Translations under genes and position numbers: made by a program
IMG/VR virus record: IMGVR_UViG_3300025168_000043
Span: 1 to 64,000 of that record
Reading direction: 5' to 3' (one strand)
Length of the DNA stretch: 64,000 nt
DNA from: a virus
The notes under the pieces: model-generated
The model's input: the letters and a program-made list of their open reading frames with translations, nothing else
Databases searched by the model: none
What the model was told of the DNA's origin: nothing
In this document: piece by piece, positions 29,753 through 39,135 of the stretch
How positions within the stretch are numbered: the stretch's first letter is position 1
Layout of the letters: every line of letters starts with the position of its first letter

Positions 29753-32700
29753 ATGTCAAAGATTAGAAGAGAAGACGGCAAAAGCAGTATAGAAGAATAT
29801 ACTGGTGCGGAAACTGAAGAAGGTTTTGAGTCTGGATCCCGTCGTGGAAGAGACCGGGACAGAGATGGAGAAGATACTGGCTCTTATCTTGATTCTAACC
29901 AGAACCCATCCTCTCCAGATGACGAGTCAGAAGGCAAAGACACGTCTGATGGTTCTTTACTAGAAGATTATGTTGATCTTTATGACCCAATAGACGAAAG
30001 TTTTAAATTTCTTGAATGTGATCCAGTCGAACAAGTGGATGACAAGCCACCTTGCCCTGTGTGTCGTCCCAATCCGTATGCTTATGTTCCTGATTACCGT
30101 ATGATGGAAAATGGTGATGTATTTTTCAATGGCAAGAACTGCACCCAAAACATAGTGTTAGTCTTTGATGCACCTGCCAATAGCATTATTGGTGCTCCAC
30201 CAAGTTTTGGGGCTGAGTCTATGGTCGCCGCTAGCTTAAGACCGGAGACAACGGACAAGATTGAATCAACAGGCCCGACCGTTTCGGAACTAAAAAGCCC
30301 AAACTTTAAGAAAGATAAAAAACAAGTTGGTATTGGAAAGCTCCTAGATTACTTTAACAAATCCAGAGAGGCAACAGCTTTTATTTATCGAGCTAAACCA
30401 GCAAAAGATAGAGTGTTGGCTGGAACTACTGCTGCTCTTGGCACAGGTGGCACAGCAGCGGCAATAGCTTTAGCAGCCACAAACCCAGTTACCTTAGCTC
30501 TTCTGGTCGGCGCCACGGCCGCAGTCACGCTTGGCCTTGGGTACGCAGCATTATTACCTAAGAAGAAAGGTTATGATCTATCAACAGAAGAAATAAATAT
30601 CCCAAAAGAGTTGATGAAATATGCAACATATGAATATCATATTCCCTTACAACTTAAAGCAAGAACAAGAGTTTTAATATCGATTCCCGTAGAACAGTTT
30701 AACCGCGCGCCAGACAGACTTGTTTCGGAACCAGAAACGGAGTTTGAAGACAAACTAGAAGTCACATTTATGGGCAACGATATTAATGGTATGATAAAGA
30801 GAGCAGTATCCTCCTTTAGGGTTTACGATAATGAGCTTAAGAGGTGGCGAGGGTTTGAAGGTGGTAAGCTTGTCGAGGCTGATAGTGGTAGAACAAGCGC
30901 CTTTAGTTTAGCTTCTGAGGGTGATAAACTTATTACATTTAAACATGAACTTGATAAATTAATGGAAGATCTTGGCTTTTCTTTGGATCCATTCAAACCG
31001 GGGAAAAGACCGGAAAAAATACTTATTAAGTTTAAGTTTGAAAATGAAAAATACTCTATTCGACAAATACACGTTAATCTACCGGGTTGCCCTGTTGTTA
31101 AAGTTGGCCCCCGAGGTAAATTTAAAAACCTATATGAGAAATATACTAAAAAGTCTCCACTTGGTCGCTCTAGAACGTTATATTATATTGGCGCATTACC
31201 AGAGTTAGATATCGCATTAACCGCACGAACACCAATGCCTTGGCTTGAGGTTACAACCAAATTTACATATCCCCCTCTTGAAATACAGAATGGTATCAAC
31301 TCAAATACAATGTTTAATGATCCAACTATGTTGGGTTGTTTGATTAACTCAAATTTTGCAGATGAAAGAGTAGATGATTTTTTCAATGATGTGACTGGTG
31401 TTCTTGACGGTTTTGATGATCTGTTCTTGGCAAAATTAGGTGAGTTTAGCTGTAAGACTCGCGACCAACTTCAAGATGATTTAAATGTATTACAAGAATT
31501 TGATAATGTGTTTACGGCACAGAGTAAGCGAGTTCTAGCACAACTTCGCAATGAATTACGAGCAGATGATCCATACCTAGACATTGTTATACAGGAGATG
31601 TTCCCAGCAAACACTGCTTGGGGAGAACTTAGTCCCCAACAACAGGCAGTAGAGATTAAAGAACATGGCTCCTTGAAGGCCGCGAAAGAATCAAATGCTC
31701 CAGAAGATGTGCAAGAAAAGTTTTTTGTTAGACTAAATGATAGGCTTGGTCATTGTGGTTGGATCGCTTTGACAATGAGAGCTATTGATTGTGTTGCACA
31801 AGGTATAGTTGGTGACGACGCGACAAAACTACTTGCGGAAGCGGCTTTCAACTCTATGGAAGACGCCGCATTAACAAGATCTTTCTTGGGCCTTTCACCA
31901 GAGGCTCAACAGAAAGTTGTTGATTCCATGCGAAATAACTTTGGTGATATGCCAGCACCTTGGGATACTGACTACCAGCCCGGAAACTACACAGGTGCAG
32001 GTTTCTCAGTTAGTCCACTAAACGCCGAACAGAAAAAGTTTGCTCGTGAAGAAGGAGGCTCGGAGGCTGTTAAGGAAGCTAGACAAAAAGCAAGAGAAGA
32101 TGCCGATAAACCAGCCAAGCCAAATAGTCAGAAGGGCTCAGGTGGCACATATGGCAGAGCTTTGGGCGGTGTTCAAAAGGAAGCTTATGACGCACTTAAG
32201 CAGTCCATGTTTGATGCTCTTGGCGCCGAAGAATTACTAGAGGCTGCAAATCAACTTCCCGGCGCTCCAATCATATCACAAATACTTAAGAGGGTGGCTT
32301 GTAGGCAAACTCCACTTATTTATAGTGAGCCAAAACTGGATTCGTTCTTGAGCACCGTAGAATTTGATTTCTGTGCATGGGATTCTGACATGACGTTCCC
32401 AGAATTTGGCATACTCAATATCCCTGACCTTTTTGCGATACTTTTAAAAGCTTTAAAAGAAGCCATTATTGAGACTGCTGTAGCTATCGCGATGCAAGTA
32501 GTTAAATTAATTTTAGAAAAGATCTTTTCTCTTGCTTGTGATGCTTTAGCACTCCTCGGCGCTAACTTGCTCGACCTCACTAACGGAAACAATCACTTTA
32601 GGGACTTGCTAAAAGATAATCTTTGTCCTGACGCGTCCCAAGAGGATATGAATGAAACAATCAAAAATTTGTTTGATGCATTGGGTGACCCAGATCAAGA

Positions 32701-35700
32701 CTGCCTTGAGCGTCTAACAAATGATGAAATGGGAGACTTTATTGATGATATCTCTCTGATGCTGACACAAGGTCAAATATGTCAACTGTTAAGGGGCAAC
32801 CCAAGCGACGAAACAATGAAGATGGCAATGGAGCTTGCACAAACATCAGACTCGGAGTGTATTAGGGATATATTCTCAGATCCCAACGCGTTCAGAGATT
32901 TCTTTAGGTCACTCGCGCCATTTATCCCCAACTTAAATGAGTTATGTGATAACTTGCTGCCAAACGCTAGCGACTTAGACGTTTATCCTTGTGCTCCCGG
33001 TACTGCTGACAAGATTGAAGAGTTCAGGTGTGACCTCTTGCAACAAAAGGGACTTACTAAAGAAGAGTGTAGAGATATTCTTGATGACCTTAAAGACAAG
33101 GCTCTAATGGATTTGGCAGATCTAGCCGATGTGATGCAAAATGGGCCGTTTGGAAACACACCACCAATGAGTTCCGACGAGGACTGCCCAGCCGCAGGTT
33201 TCTTCCCAACAGAACATCCACTTCAAAAGGCTCTTAACAATAATATTTCTAAATCAATGATGGAAACCATTGAAAAAGCTCACCTAAGAGACTTGTGGGG
33301 TAATATTAATAAAGGCACAGGCCAAGGTGGCTTCTTAAATGCTGTCTTATCTGATACTTTAGGCCGTCCCTATAAACAGCATAACTGGTATGTTGAGCAT
33401 CTTGGTGCCCCGCTGGCAGCAGATTTTGGTTTCTTTGATTATCATTGTGATAATGCGATTATGAAACCCCAAGAGGGTAAGGTTGATGGTAACGCAAACA
33501 AGCCTATAAATGTATTTGGTGAAGTACTGGATGGTCCGGAAGGTGGCAAGTCTGGAAGGCAATCTTTCGGCGCTGGATATTCTAATGGTGGCTATCCTCC
33601 AACCGTCGCGGCCCATCTTTCCAAGAAGTTTAAAAGTATGCACAAAAACATGACGTTTAGCACCACAACTAAACCTCCGGGCTTTCCTAACATGGCATCA
33701 GCTATAGAGGAATTTGAAAGAGTTCAAAGAGTTAATGAAAAACGCATTGATGAGCGTAGCAAATATATCGAAGCTTGGATTAGAGAGAATGATATTGAAG
33801 ATAGATCTCAATCTAAGAGGTCTGTTCTCGCTCAAGATCTTCGTTCGGGTATTGCTAAAAAGATATTCTTCGAGGAGTTTGCTGGTGATGAAGATACCGC
33901 CGGAGGCCTCAAACTAGCTAGAAAGGTGAATCCTAAAAACTCGGCTGCCGACTTGGCCCGAGAGGTCTTGTTAGGTAAGCAAGTTTTAGGTGGTGTCGGT
34001 AAACCGGGCGAAAAAGGAGTCCCCTCACGGTCAGGAACAAAAGGCAAACTATTCCTTGATGAATATGGCGGGAAACATAAGTTACTACCTCTCCCGGACA
34101 CATCCTCTGCTGATGTTGTATTAAAATACGGAGCATATCCAACAGATCCTGAAGATAATCAGTCGCCATATCAGTTTACTATTGAATACGATTACAACTT
34201 GTTCGATCAGGAAACACAGCGTATAATTGATGATAACAGATACAAAGTTAAAGTTACCGAAACATACAAAACTGGCAAACCTTCTGGCAAGACTAAGAAG
34301 GAGTTACGCCAACTTGGTAATCAACAACTAACAACATCAATTTACCAACCGGGCGCCTCGGGTTATTCTTTCCCTAGATATGAATTTGAAGTTGTGTCCA
34401 ACCCACCGGGCGACATAGCTGATTTCTTAGATGGTTTGACCGAAGCAACACCGGGTGAACCGTTAACAAGGCCAACTGCGGATCCACTGGGTGATTCTTT
34501 TGAGACTGAGGCATTATATAACTTCTTTAGAAGTCAGCTAACTGACATTTCGGAGGACCAACGCACAGCAGTTAGAGTTATGGACAGAGGGGCATTTAGA
34601 AACTATTTTGCTAAAAAAGAAGATCTCTTTGACCCGCTGGATTTCCCAGACCCGATAAAAAGATTAAATCTATTTGATCAACTCTCAACAGGATTCATAG
34701 AAAGAATCTCCACACTTGTATCAACTGGGAACCCAAATGACGGATACAAGAGCAGAGACGATGACGATCTTAGTAAAATAGAAAAGAAAATCTCGGAGAA
34801 GATGAGCCTTGACAATATCTCCAGAGCTTTCCAGTTTGGGTACAACCCAGATCGACAGGCTAGGATTATTGAACTTGATCCATTAAAGTTTGGTGGCCCA
34901 AGGGCTCAGGCAAACCCTGATTTAGTTCCTCCTCCGTTTTATGTAAAGGAGAGAAGATTCAAAGGCTGGTTAGACTTATGCGACACACTAGTTCCTGAAG
35001 TATCAGGCTGCGAACCAGAATCTAAAGCCATATATAACTTAGAGGATTTGTCAGATCTCATAAGTTCGCTAGAATCTGAGCTAACAGCAGATCCAAGATT
35101 ACAAAATGATCCGCTCTGTTCTCAAGAAGCGCCATACGATAAGATTCTTAGTTCTTTTGACGCTGCCAACCTTGAAGCCTCCATGAGGGCAATCATAAGA
35201 ATATACACTTTGGACGTGTTCTTAAGAACGATACCAGTCTTCACAGCATTCGCATTAACAAAAGATAACTATGATGACCTAATGTTGACGTTTGTTGTTG
35301 AAAGAATGAAGCAAGGTCTTGTCGTTGATGGTGCCAAGAGAACAGGTGCAGCAGACAATACTTACTACTACAGGTTCTTAGAGCAAGCGGTTAACAACAC
35401 TAAAAGAAAACTAGACGCTGGAATATTAACTGCTGAAGACTTAACTGATGAAGAAAACGCTGCTTTTGATAGGATAGCGAATGAAATAATGGCTTATTAT
35501 GATGAGTTCGACGGAGAACTTGAGTGTTTATCAGATGCTGCCATCAAAGGCAAAGGTATTTTTGATGGATTTTTCTCTACTTCCGCTGCTGCCTCTGCGG
35601 TTGGTATTGGCGCAGGAAGTAACAGGTTTAATAAGGGAGTTGCTAAAAATGCAAAAGACAGGGCATTTAAAGATTTTGTTGGCCGCACCGAAAAAGACGC

Positions 35701-36808
35701 GCTCCTGTTCTTAAGAAGGTACGTTAGAGAAGAATTTACATTTTTAAGGGATAAGCTGTCAAATGCAATCCCGCCAGTGGTCAATAATGTTAATAATCTC
35801 ATGGCTCTTAGTCCTGATTGGGTTCGTGGTGCTGTAGATGCCGAGGGTCCTTATAATGTTATGGGCGATGTAAATGATCCAACCGATTATGTGATAGAGG
35901 CTGGTCCGGTCCGGCGAGGATCTAATGATTCGGTGAGCTTTGTTACAAATAATTACTGGCCATTTGTGCTGGAAAAATATATTAGAATACAAGAAAAAGA
36001 AGCCCCCGGATCTGACGTGGATAGATCTTCAAATCTTTACGACATTGTAAATATAGATGACTGGGAAGCATATGTTAAAAATGTGGCCTCTAGAGGAATA
36101 GAGGGTAATATATCTGACTTGTGGGAAGGATGGAGTTTTGGACTGCGACTAAGCTACCTTGTTGCTAAGGAGGACAACGCCGCATTTGAAGAGGTCATGA
36201 ACACAATACCAGAGTCTGTTTCCAGAGAAAATAAGGCATTTAATGTCGTCGATCGCGCAGGAGAAACCAGATACCTTATACCTGTTGCATCCGGAGAGCT
36301 TCCAATACCAGATCAAAAATACGATTTGTTTAAGGCTGATTCTTATGATGTTTATTGTTTGATTCCTGAGATGCAAAAAACTCCTGAGTTCCGAACAATG
36401 TTTAAATATATTTTCCCGTTGCCTCGTTTTATTTCTTTGATCGCGATGTACTCAACAATGGGTTTTACATCATCAATAGGCAACACCGGCTATCCAAACG
36501 AAGGTGGGGACGTATGGGAATATCCGGGCGGAAAACCTCACAAGAAATTTAGAAAGTGGAACCATAGCCCACAGAAAGCTTTTCAAAGGTCCCGTCAGGC
36601 TGCAAGAAGAGTATTCGAAAGTTTCTATGAAGCAGCACAAGCTCTTGATTTTGATATGTCTTCCGATAGGGATCCAAAGAATAGTGCCGATTCTTTAAGA
36701 AACTCAATCCGACCAAAGGTTAACTTTGAAGATGGGCTTCGTTGGTGGGAAAGGGGCCTTAGAGTTACAGGTAATCCATATAACGATGACGGCGACTTGT
36801 GCGACTAA
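29753..36808 (+). CDS. Giant virion protein (2351 aa), unknown
   Basis: This single open frame of 7 kb has a disordered, charged N-terminus (about 1-85, rich in RDRDRDGE), a Cys pair CPVC near 101, and a 45-residue Gly/Ala-rich hydrophobic segment near 222-266 that could form a membrane hairpin. Long helical regions follow (for instance ILLKALKEAIIETAVAIAMQ near 900), and the last 600 residues are mixed. It lies between hub and gp25-like genes, so a baseplate, hub or needle component is likely. It could also take a tape-measure-like role, as no other such gene is visible. No known domain is recognised. Confidence 0.75.
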   Translation: MSKIRREDGKSSIEEYTGAETEEGFESGSRRGRDRDRDGEDTGSYLDSNQNPSSPDDESEGKDTSDGSLLEDYVDLYDPIDESFKFLECDPVEQVDDKPPCPVCRPNPYAYVPDYRMMENGDVFFNGKNCTQNIVLVFDAPANSIIGAPPSFGAESMVAASLRPETTDKIESTGPTVSELKSPNFKKDKKQVGIGKLLDYFNKSREATAFIYRAKPAKDRVLAGTTAALGTGGTAAAIALAATNPVTLALLVGATAAVTLGLGYAALLPKKKGYDLSTEEINIPKELMKYATYEYHIPLQLKARTRVLISIPVEQFNRAPDRLVSEPETEFEDKLEVTFMGNDINGMIKRAVSSFRVYDNELKRWRGFEGGKLVEADSGRTSAFSLASEGDKLITFKHELDKLMEDLGFSLDPFKPGKRPEKILIKFKFENEKYSIRQIHVNLPGCPVVKVGPRGKFKNLYEKYTKKSPLGRSRTLYYIGALPELDIALTARTPMPWLEVTTKFTYPPLEIQNGINSNTMFNDPTMLGCLINSNFADERVDDFFNDVTGVLDGFDDLFLAKLGEFSCKTRDQLQDDLNVLQEFDNVFTAQSKRVLAQLRNELRADDPYLDIVIQEMFPANTAWGELSPQQQAVEIKEHGSLKAAKESNAPEDVQEKFFVRLNDRLGHCGWIALTMRAIDCVAQGIVGDDATKLLAEAAFNSMEDAALTRSFLGLSPEAQQKVVDSMRNNFGDMPAPWDTDYQPGNYTGAGFSVSPLNAEQKKFAREEGGSEAVKEARQKAREDADKPAKPNSQKGSGGTYGRALGGVQKEAYDALKQSMFDALGAEELLEAANQLPGAPIISQILKRVACRQTPLIYSEPKLDSFLSTVEFDFCAWDSDMTFPEFGILNIPDLFAILLKALKEAIIETAVAIAMQVVKLILEKIFSLACDALALLGANLLDLTNGNNHFRDLLKDNLCPDASQEDMNETIKNLFDALGDPDQDCLERLTNDEMGDFIDDISLMLTQGQICQLLRGNPSDETMKMAMELAQTSDSECIRDIFSDPNAFRDFFRSLAPFIPNLNELCDNLLPNASDLDVYPCAPGTADKIEEFRCDLLQQKGLTKEECRDILDDLKDKALMDLADLADVMQNGPFGNTPPMSSDEDCPAAGFFPTEHPLQKALNNNISKSMMETIEKAHLRDLWGNINKGTGQGGFLNAVLSDTLGRPYKQHNWYVEHLGAPLAADFGFFDYHCDNAIMKPQEGKVDGNANKPINVFGEVLDGPEGGKSGRQSFGAGYSNGGYPPTVAAHLSKKFKSMHKNMTFSTTTKPPGFPNMASAIEEFERVQRVNEKRIDERSKYIEAWIRENDIEDRSQSKRSVLAQDLRSGIAKKIFFEEFAGDEDTAGGLKLARKVNPKNSAADLAREVLLGKQVLGGVGKPGEKGVPSRSGTKGKLFLDEYGGKHKLLPLPDTSSADVVLKYGAYPTDPEDNQSPYQFTIEYDYNLFDQETQRIIDDNRYKVKVTETYKTGKPSGKTKKELRQLGNQQLTTSIYQPGASGYSFPRYEFEVVSNPPGDIADFLDGLTEATPGEPLTRPTADPLGDSFETEALYNFFRSQLTDISEDQRTAVRVMDRGAFRNYFAKKEDLFDPLDFPDPIKRLNLFDQLSTGFIERISTLVSTGNPNDGYKSRDDDDLSKIEKKISEKMSLDNISRAFQFGYNPDRQARIIELDPLKFGGPRAQANPDLVPPPFYVKERRFKGWLDLCDTLVPEVSGCEPESKAIYNLEDLSDLISSLESELTADPRLQNDPLCSQEAPYDKILSSFDAANLEASMRAIIRIYTLDVFLRTIPVFTAFALTKDNYDDLMLTFVVERMKQGLVVDGAKRTGAADNTYYYRFLEQAVNNTKRKLDAGILTAEDLTDEENAAFDRIANEIMAYYDEFDGELECLSDAAIKGKGIFDGFFSTSAAASAVGIGAGSNRFNKGVAKNAKDRAFKDFVGRTEKDALLFLRRYVREEFTFLRDKLSNAIPPVVNNVNNLMALSPDWVRGAVDAEGPYNVMGDVNDPTDYVIEAGPVRRGSNDSVSFVTNNYWPFVLEKYIRIQEKEAPGSDVDRSSNLYDIVNIDDWEAYVKNVASRGIEGNISDLWEGWSFGLRLSYLVAKEDNAAFEEVMNTIPESVSRENKAFNVVDRAGETRYLIPVASGELPIPDQKYDLFKADSYDVYCLIPEMQKTPEFRTMFKYIFPLPRFISLIAMYSTMGFTSSIGNTGYPNEGGDVWEYPGGKPHKKFRKWNHSPQKAFQRSRQAARRVFESFYEAAQALDFDMSSDRDPKNSADSLRNSIRPKVNFEDGLRWWERGLRVTGNPYNDDGDLCD

Positions 36809-36815
36809 CTATATA
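36808..36815 (+). promoter_or_regulatory. ACTATATA, variant of the ACTAYTTA motif
   Basis: It sits between the giant gene and the gp25-like gene, 28 nt upstream of ATG 36836, the same distance as several full motif copies. It differs at the sixth position (A for T). Confidence 0.3.
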
Positions 36816-36835
36816 TTAATGTGGAGGAATAAATA

Positions 36836-37285
36836 ATGGCTCAAGGTTTAGCAATAGCTCTACCACTTACAGTAGATACGGTGGATGGACCATATACATT
36901 ACATAAAAATTTAACTGATATGGCATCGCAAAACTTAAAAATGGTCATATTAACCTCCCCCGGCGAGAGAATAATGATCCCAGAGTTTGGAGTTGGCATC
37001 AGAAACTTCCTCTTTGAACCAAATAATAACGATACAAGAGAAAGAATCAGAAACAGAATCCAAGTTCAAGTTGAAAAATACTTGCCATATATTGAGTTAG
37101 TGAGTCTTGAATTGTATAAACCACAAACCGCAATAGTCGGTGAGACAGACGACAACGGCTTAGTCATAAGAATAAAATACTCGATACCAGCCGCAAACGT
37201 TGTTTCAGAATTGACCATCGATGCGGGCTCCGGAGCCTCCACATCTACTAGTGGCGGTTCTGGTGGATCTGGCGGCGGCTATTAA
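36836..37285 (+). CDS. GPW/gp25-like baseplate wedge protein
   Basis: The 149-aa protein contains the GPW/gp25 fold: KNLTDMASQNLKMVILTSPG near residues 23-42, then PEFGVGIRNFLFEP near 49-62 and RIRNRIQVQVEKYLPYIEL, all conserved in T4 gp25 and P2 gpW. It is the sheath-initiating wedge subunit of contractile tails. GGAGG precedes the ATG. The C-terminus carries an added Gly/Ser tail ending SGGGY, which is unusual for the family and recurs at the end of the 52310 protein. Confidence 0.92.
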   Translation: MAQGLAIALPLTVDTVDGPYTLHKNLTDMASQNLKMVILTSPGERIMIPEFGVGIRNFLFEPNNNDTRERIRNRIQVQVEKYLPYIELVSLELYKPQTAIVGETDDNGLVIRIKYSIPAANVVSELTIDAGSGASTSTSGGSGGSGGGY

Positions 37286-37312
37286 TCTATGTGTTTAAAT
37301 GTTTGTTTGAAT

Positions 37313-37320
37313 ACTATTTA
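37313..37320 (+). promoter_or_regulatory. ACTATTTA motif before the gp6-like gene
   Basis: Intergenic copy starting 26 nt upstream of ATG 37339, within a 53-nt gap that has no other recognisable signal except the ribosome site. Confidence 0.45.
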
Positions 37321-37338
37321 AAGAGGGAGAAACATTAG

Positions 37339-39135
37339 ATGGCCAGAAGAAATGTACCCATAGATTATACTAGCAGAGATTTTGATTCCATTAGGGAAGA
37401 TCTCATAAACTATACAAAGAGATATTACCCCGACACGTTTAAAGATTTCAGCGAGGCCTCCTTTGGCTCTTTAATGCTTGATACGGTCGCTTATGTCGGC
37501 GACATTATGTCATTCTATCTTGACTATCAGGTTAACGAGTCTTTTATTGATACGGCCGTTGACTTTAAAAATATTCTTCGAATAGCCAAGCAGATGGGAT
37601 ACAAATATACCGGAGCCAAAACAACTTCTGGTATGGTTTCTTTTTATGCAATAGTTCCGGCCACATCAGTCGGTCTCGGCCCAAGAACAACCCATATGCC
37701 AATATTAAAAGCAAATACCGTGGTTAAGTCTGATTCTGGCGCCTCTTTTATTTTGACAGATGATGTTCGTTTTGATGACCCATCAAATGAAGTAGTAGCC
37801 GCGCAGACCGATACTACAACAGGCGTACCCACAAGTTATGCTGTTAAGGCCGAAGGGCAGGTAATATCAGGCATATTTGGCCAAACTACTGAGATTGTAG
37901 GTGCGTTCCAAAAGTTTAAGACGGTTCGTATAAACAACGCGAACCTAGTAGAAATAACCAGTGTATTTGATTCACAAGGTCACGAATATTTTGAAGTTGA
38001 ATACTTAACACAAGATGTTGTATACAAGGCTGTTCCCAATAGAGATGAAAATACAAGACAAAATGCTCCATCACTTATGAGACCATTTGTTGCTGCGCGC
38101 CGATTTACAGTTGAAAGAGATATTAATGGAGTTACATTAACTTTTGGCCACGGCTCTGATTCTGAAACAGCTTCACAGACAATCGCCGACCCGGCAAATG
38201 TAGTCTTGCAAAGGGCCGCGAAAGACTATACTACTGATGTATCCTTTGATCCATCTAATCTGGTTGGAAATGACAAGTTGGGCATAGGACCAGCAAACAC
38301 AACTCTAACAATAAGGTTCAGAGAAAATACTGCTTCAAATGCTAACGCAGCTATTGGATCAATCACGGCAGTAGCTAATCCTATTTTTGAGTTTAACGAC
38401 CCAACTATAGCAAATACAGCAGCAGCAAGGGATGTTGTTGCTAGTATAGAGTGTTCAAATGAAGAGCCTCTAGTTGGCTCAACAGCAATCCCATCACGCG
38501 AAGAAGTTCGACAAGAAGCTATGATGGCTTTTTCTAGTCAAAACAGGGCTGTTACTTCGCAAGACTACGAAGCTCTTGTTTATATGATGCCCGGCAAGTT
38601 TGGTTCCGTCAAACGCGCAAGAGTTGTCAGAGACCAAGATTCATTGAAACGAAATCTAAACATTTATGTTATCTCTGAGAACTCATTTGGTAAAATGGCT
38701 ACTACAAACAATGCTATCAAGGAAAACTTAAAAGTTCACTTAAACAGATATCGCATGATCAATGATACGGTAGATATTCTGGATGCTAAGATAGTTAATA
38801 TAGCTATCGATTTTGAGGTTGTATCAAGCGAAGAAATAAACAAATACGAAGTGTTAGATTCTTGTATACAAGCACTTAGAAGAAAATACTCATCTCCGAT
38901 GTTTATAGGAGAAAGGTTTTATATTACCGATGTATATACAGAACTCAACAAGGTGCGCGGCGTGGTGGATACATCCAGAGTGAAGCTTGTCAGTAAGTCT
39001 GGAGGAAACTACTCATCCTCAGCCCTTAACATTGATCAATATATGTCCCTCGATGGCAGGTACTTATCAGTCCCAGACAATGTAATAATTGAGATCAAGT
39101 TCCCAAGAATAGATATTAAAGGAACCGTAAGATAA
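37339..39135 (+). CDS. gp6-like (baseplate J family) wedge protein
   Basis: The 598-aa protein opens with IDYTSRDFDSIREDLINYTK, then FGSLMLDTVAYVGDIMSFYLDYQVNESFI near residues 45-75, the classic start of T4 gp6 and related wedge proteins. The C-terminal half has NRAVTSQDYEALVYMMPGKFGSV near 400, the baseplate-J-like block. It forms the ring of wedge dimers in the baseplate of contractile-tailed phages. GAGGGAG precedes the ATG, and its stop overlaps the next start. Confidence 0.93.
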   Translation: MARRNVPIDYTSRDFDSIREDLINYTKRYYPDTFKDFSEASFGSLMLDTVAYVGDIMSFYLDYQVNESFIDTAVDFKNILRIAKQMGYKYTGAKTTSGMVSFYAIVPATSVGLGPRTTHMPILKANTVVKSDSGASFILTDDVRFDDPSNEVVAAQTDTTTGVPTSYAVKAEGQVISGIFGQTTEIVGAFQKFKTVRINNANLVEITSVFDSQGHEYFEVEYLTQDVVYKAVPNRDENTRQNAPSLMRPFVAARRFTVERDINGVTLTFGHGSDSETASQTIADPANVVLQRAAKDYTTDVSFDPSNLVGNDKLGIGPANTTLTIRFRENTASNANAAIGSITAVANPIFEFNDPTIANTAAARDVVASIECSNEEPLVGSTAIPSREEVRQEAMMAFSSQNRAVTSQDYEALVYMMPGKFGSVKRARVVRDQDSLKRNLNIYVISENSFGKMATTNNAIKENLKVHLNRYRMINDTVDILDAKIVNIAIDFEVVSSEEINKYEVLDSCIQALRRKYSSPMFIGERFYITDVYTELNKVRGVVDTSRVKLVSKSGGNYSSSALNIDQYMSLDGRYLSVPDNVIIEIKFPRIDIKGTVR

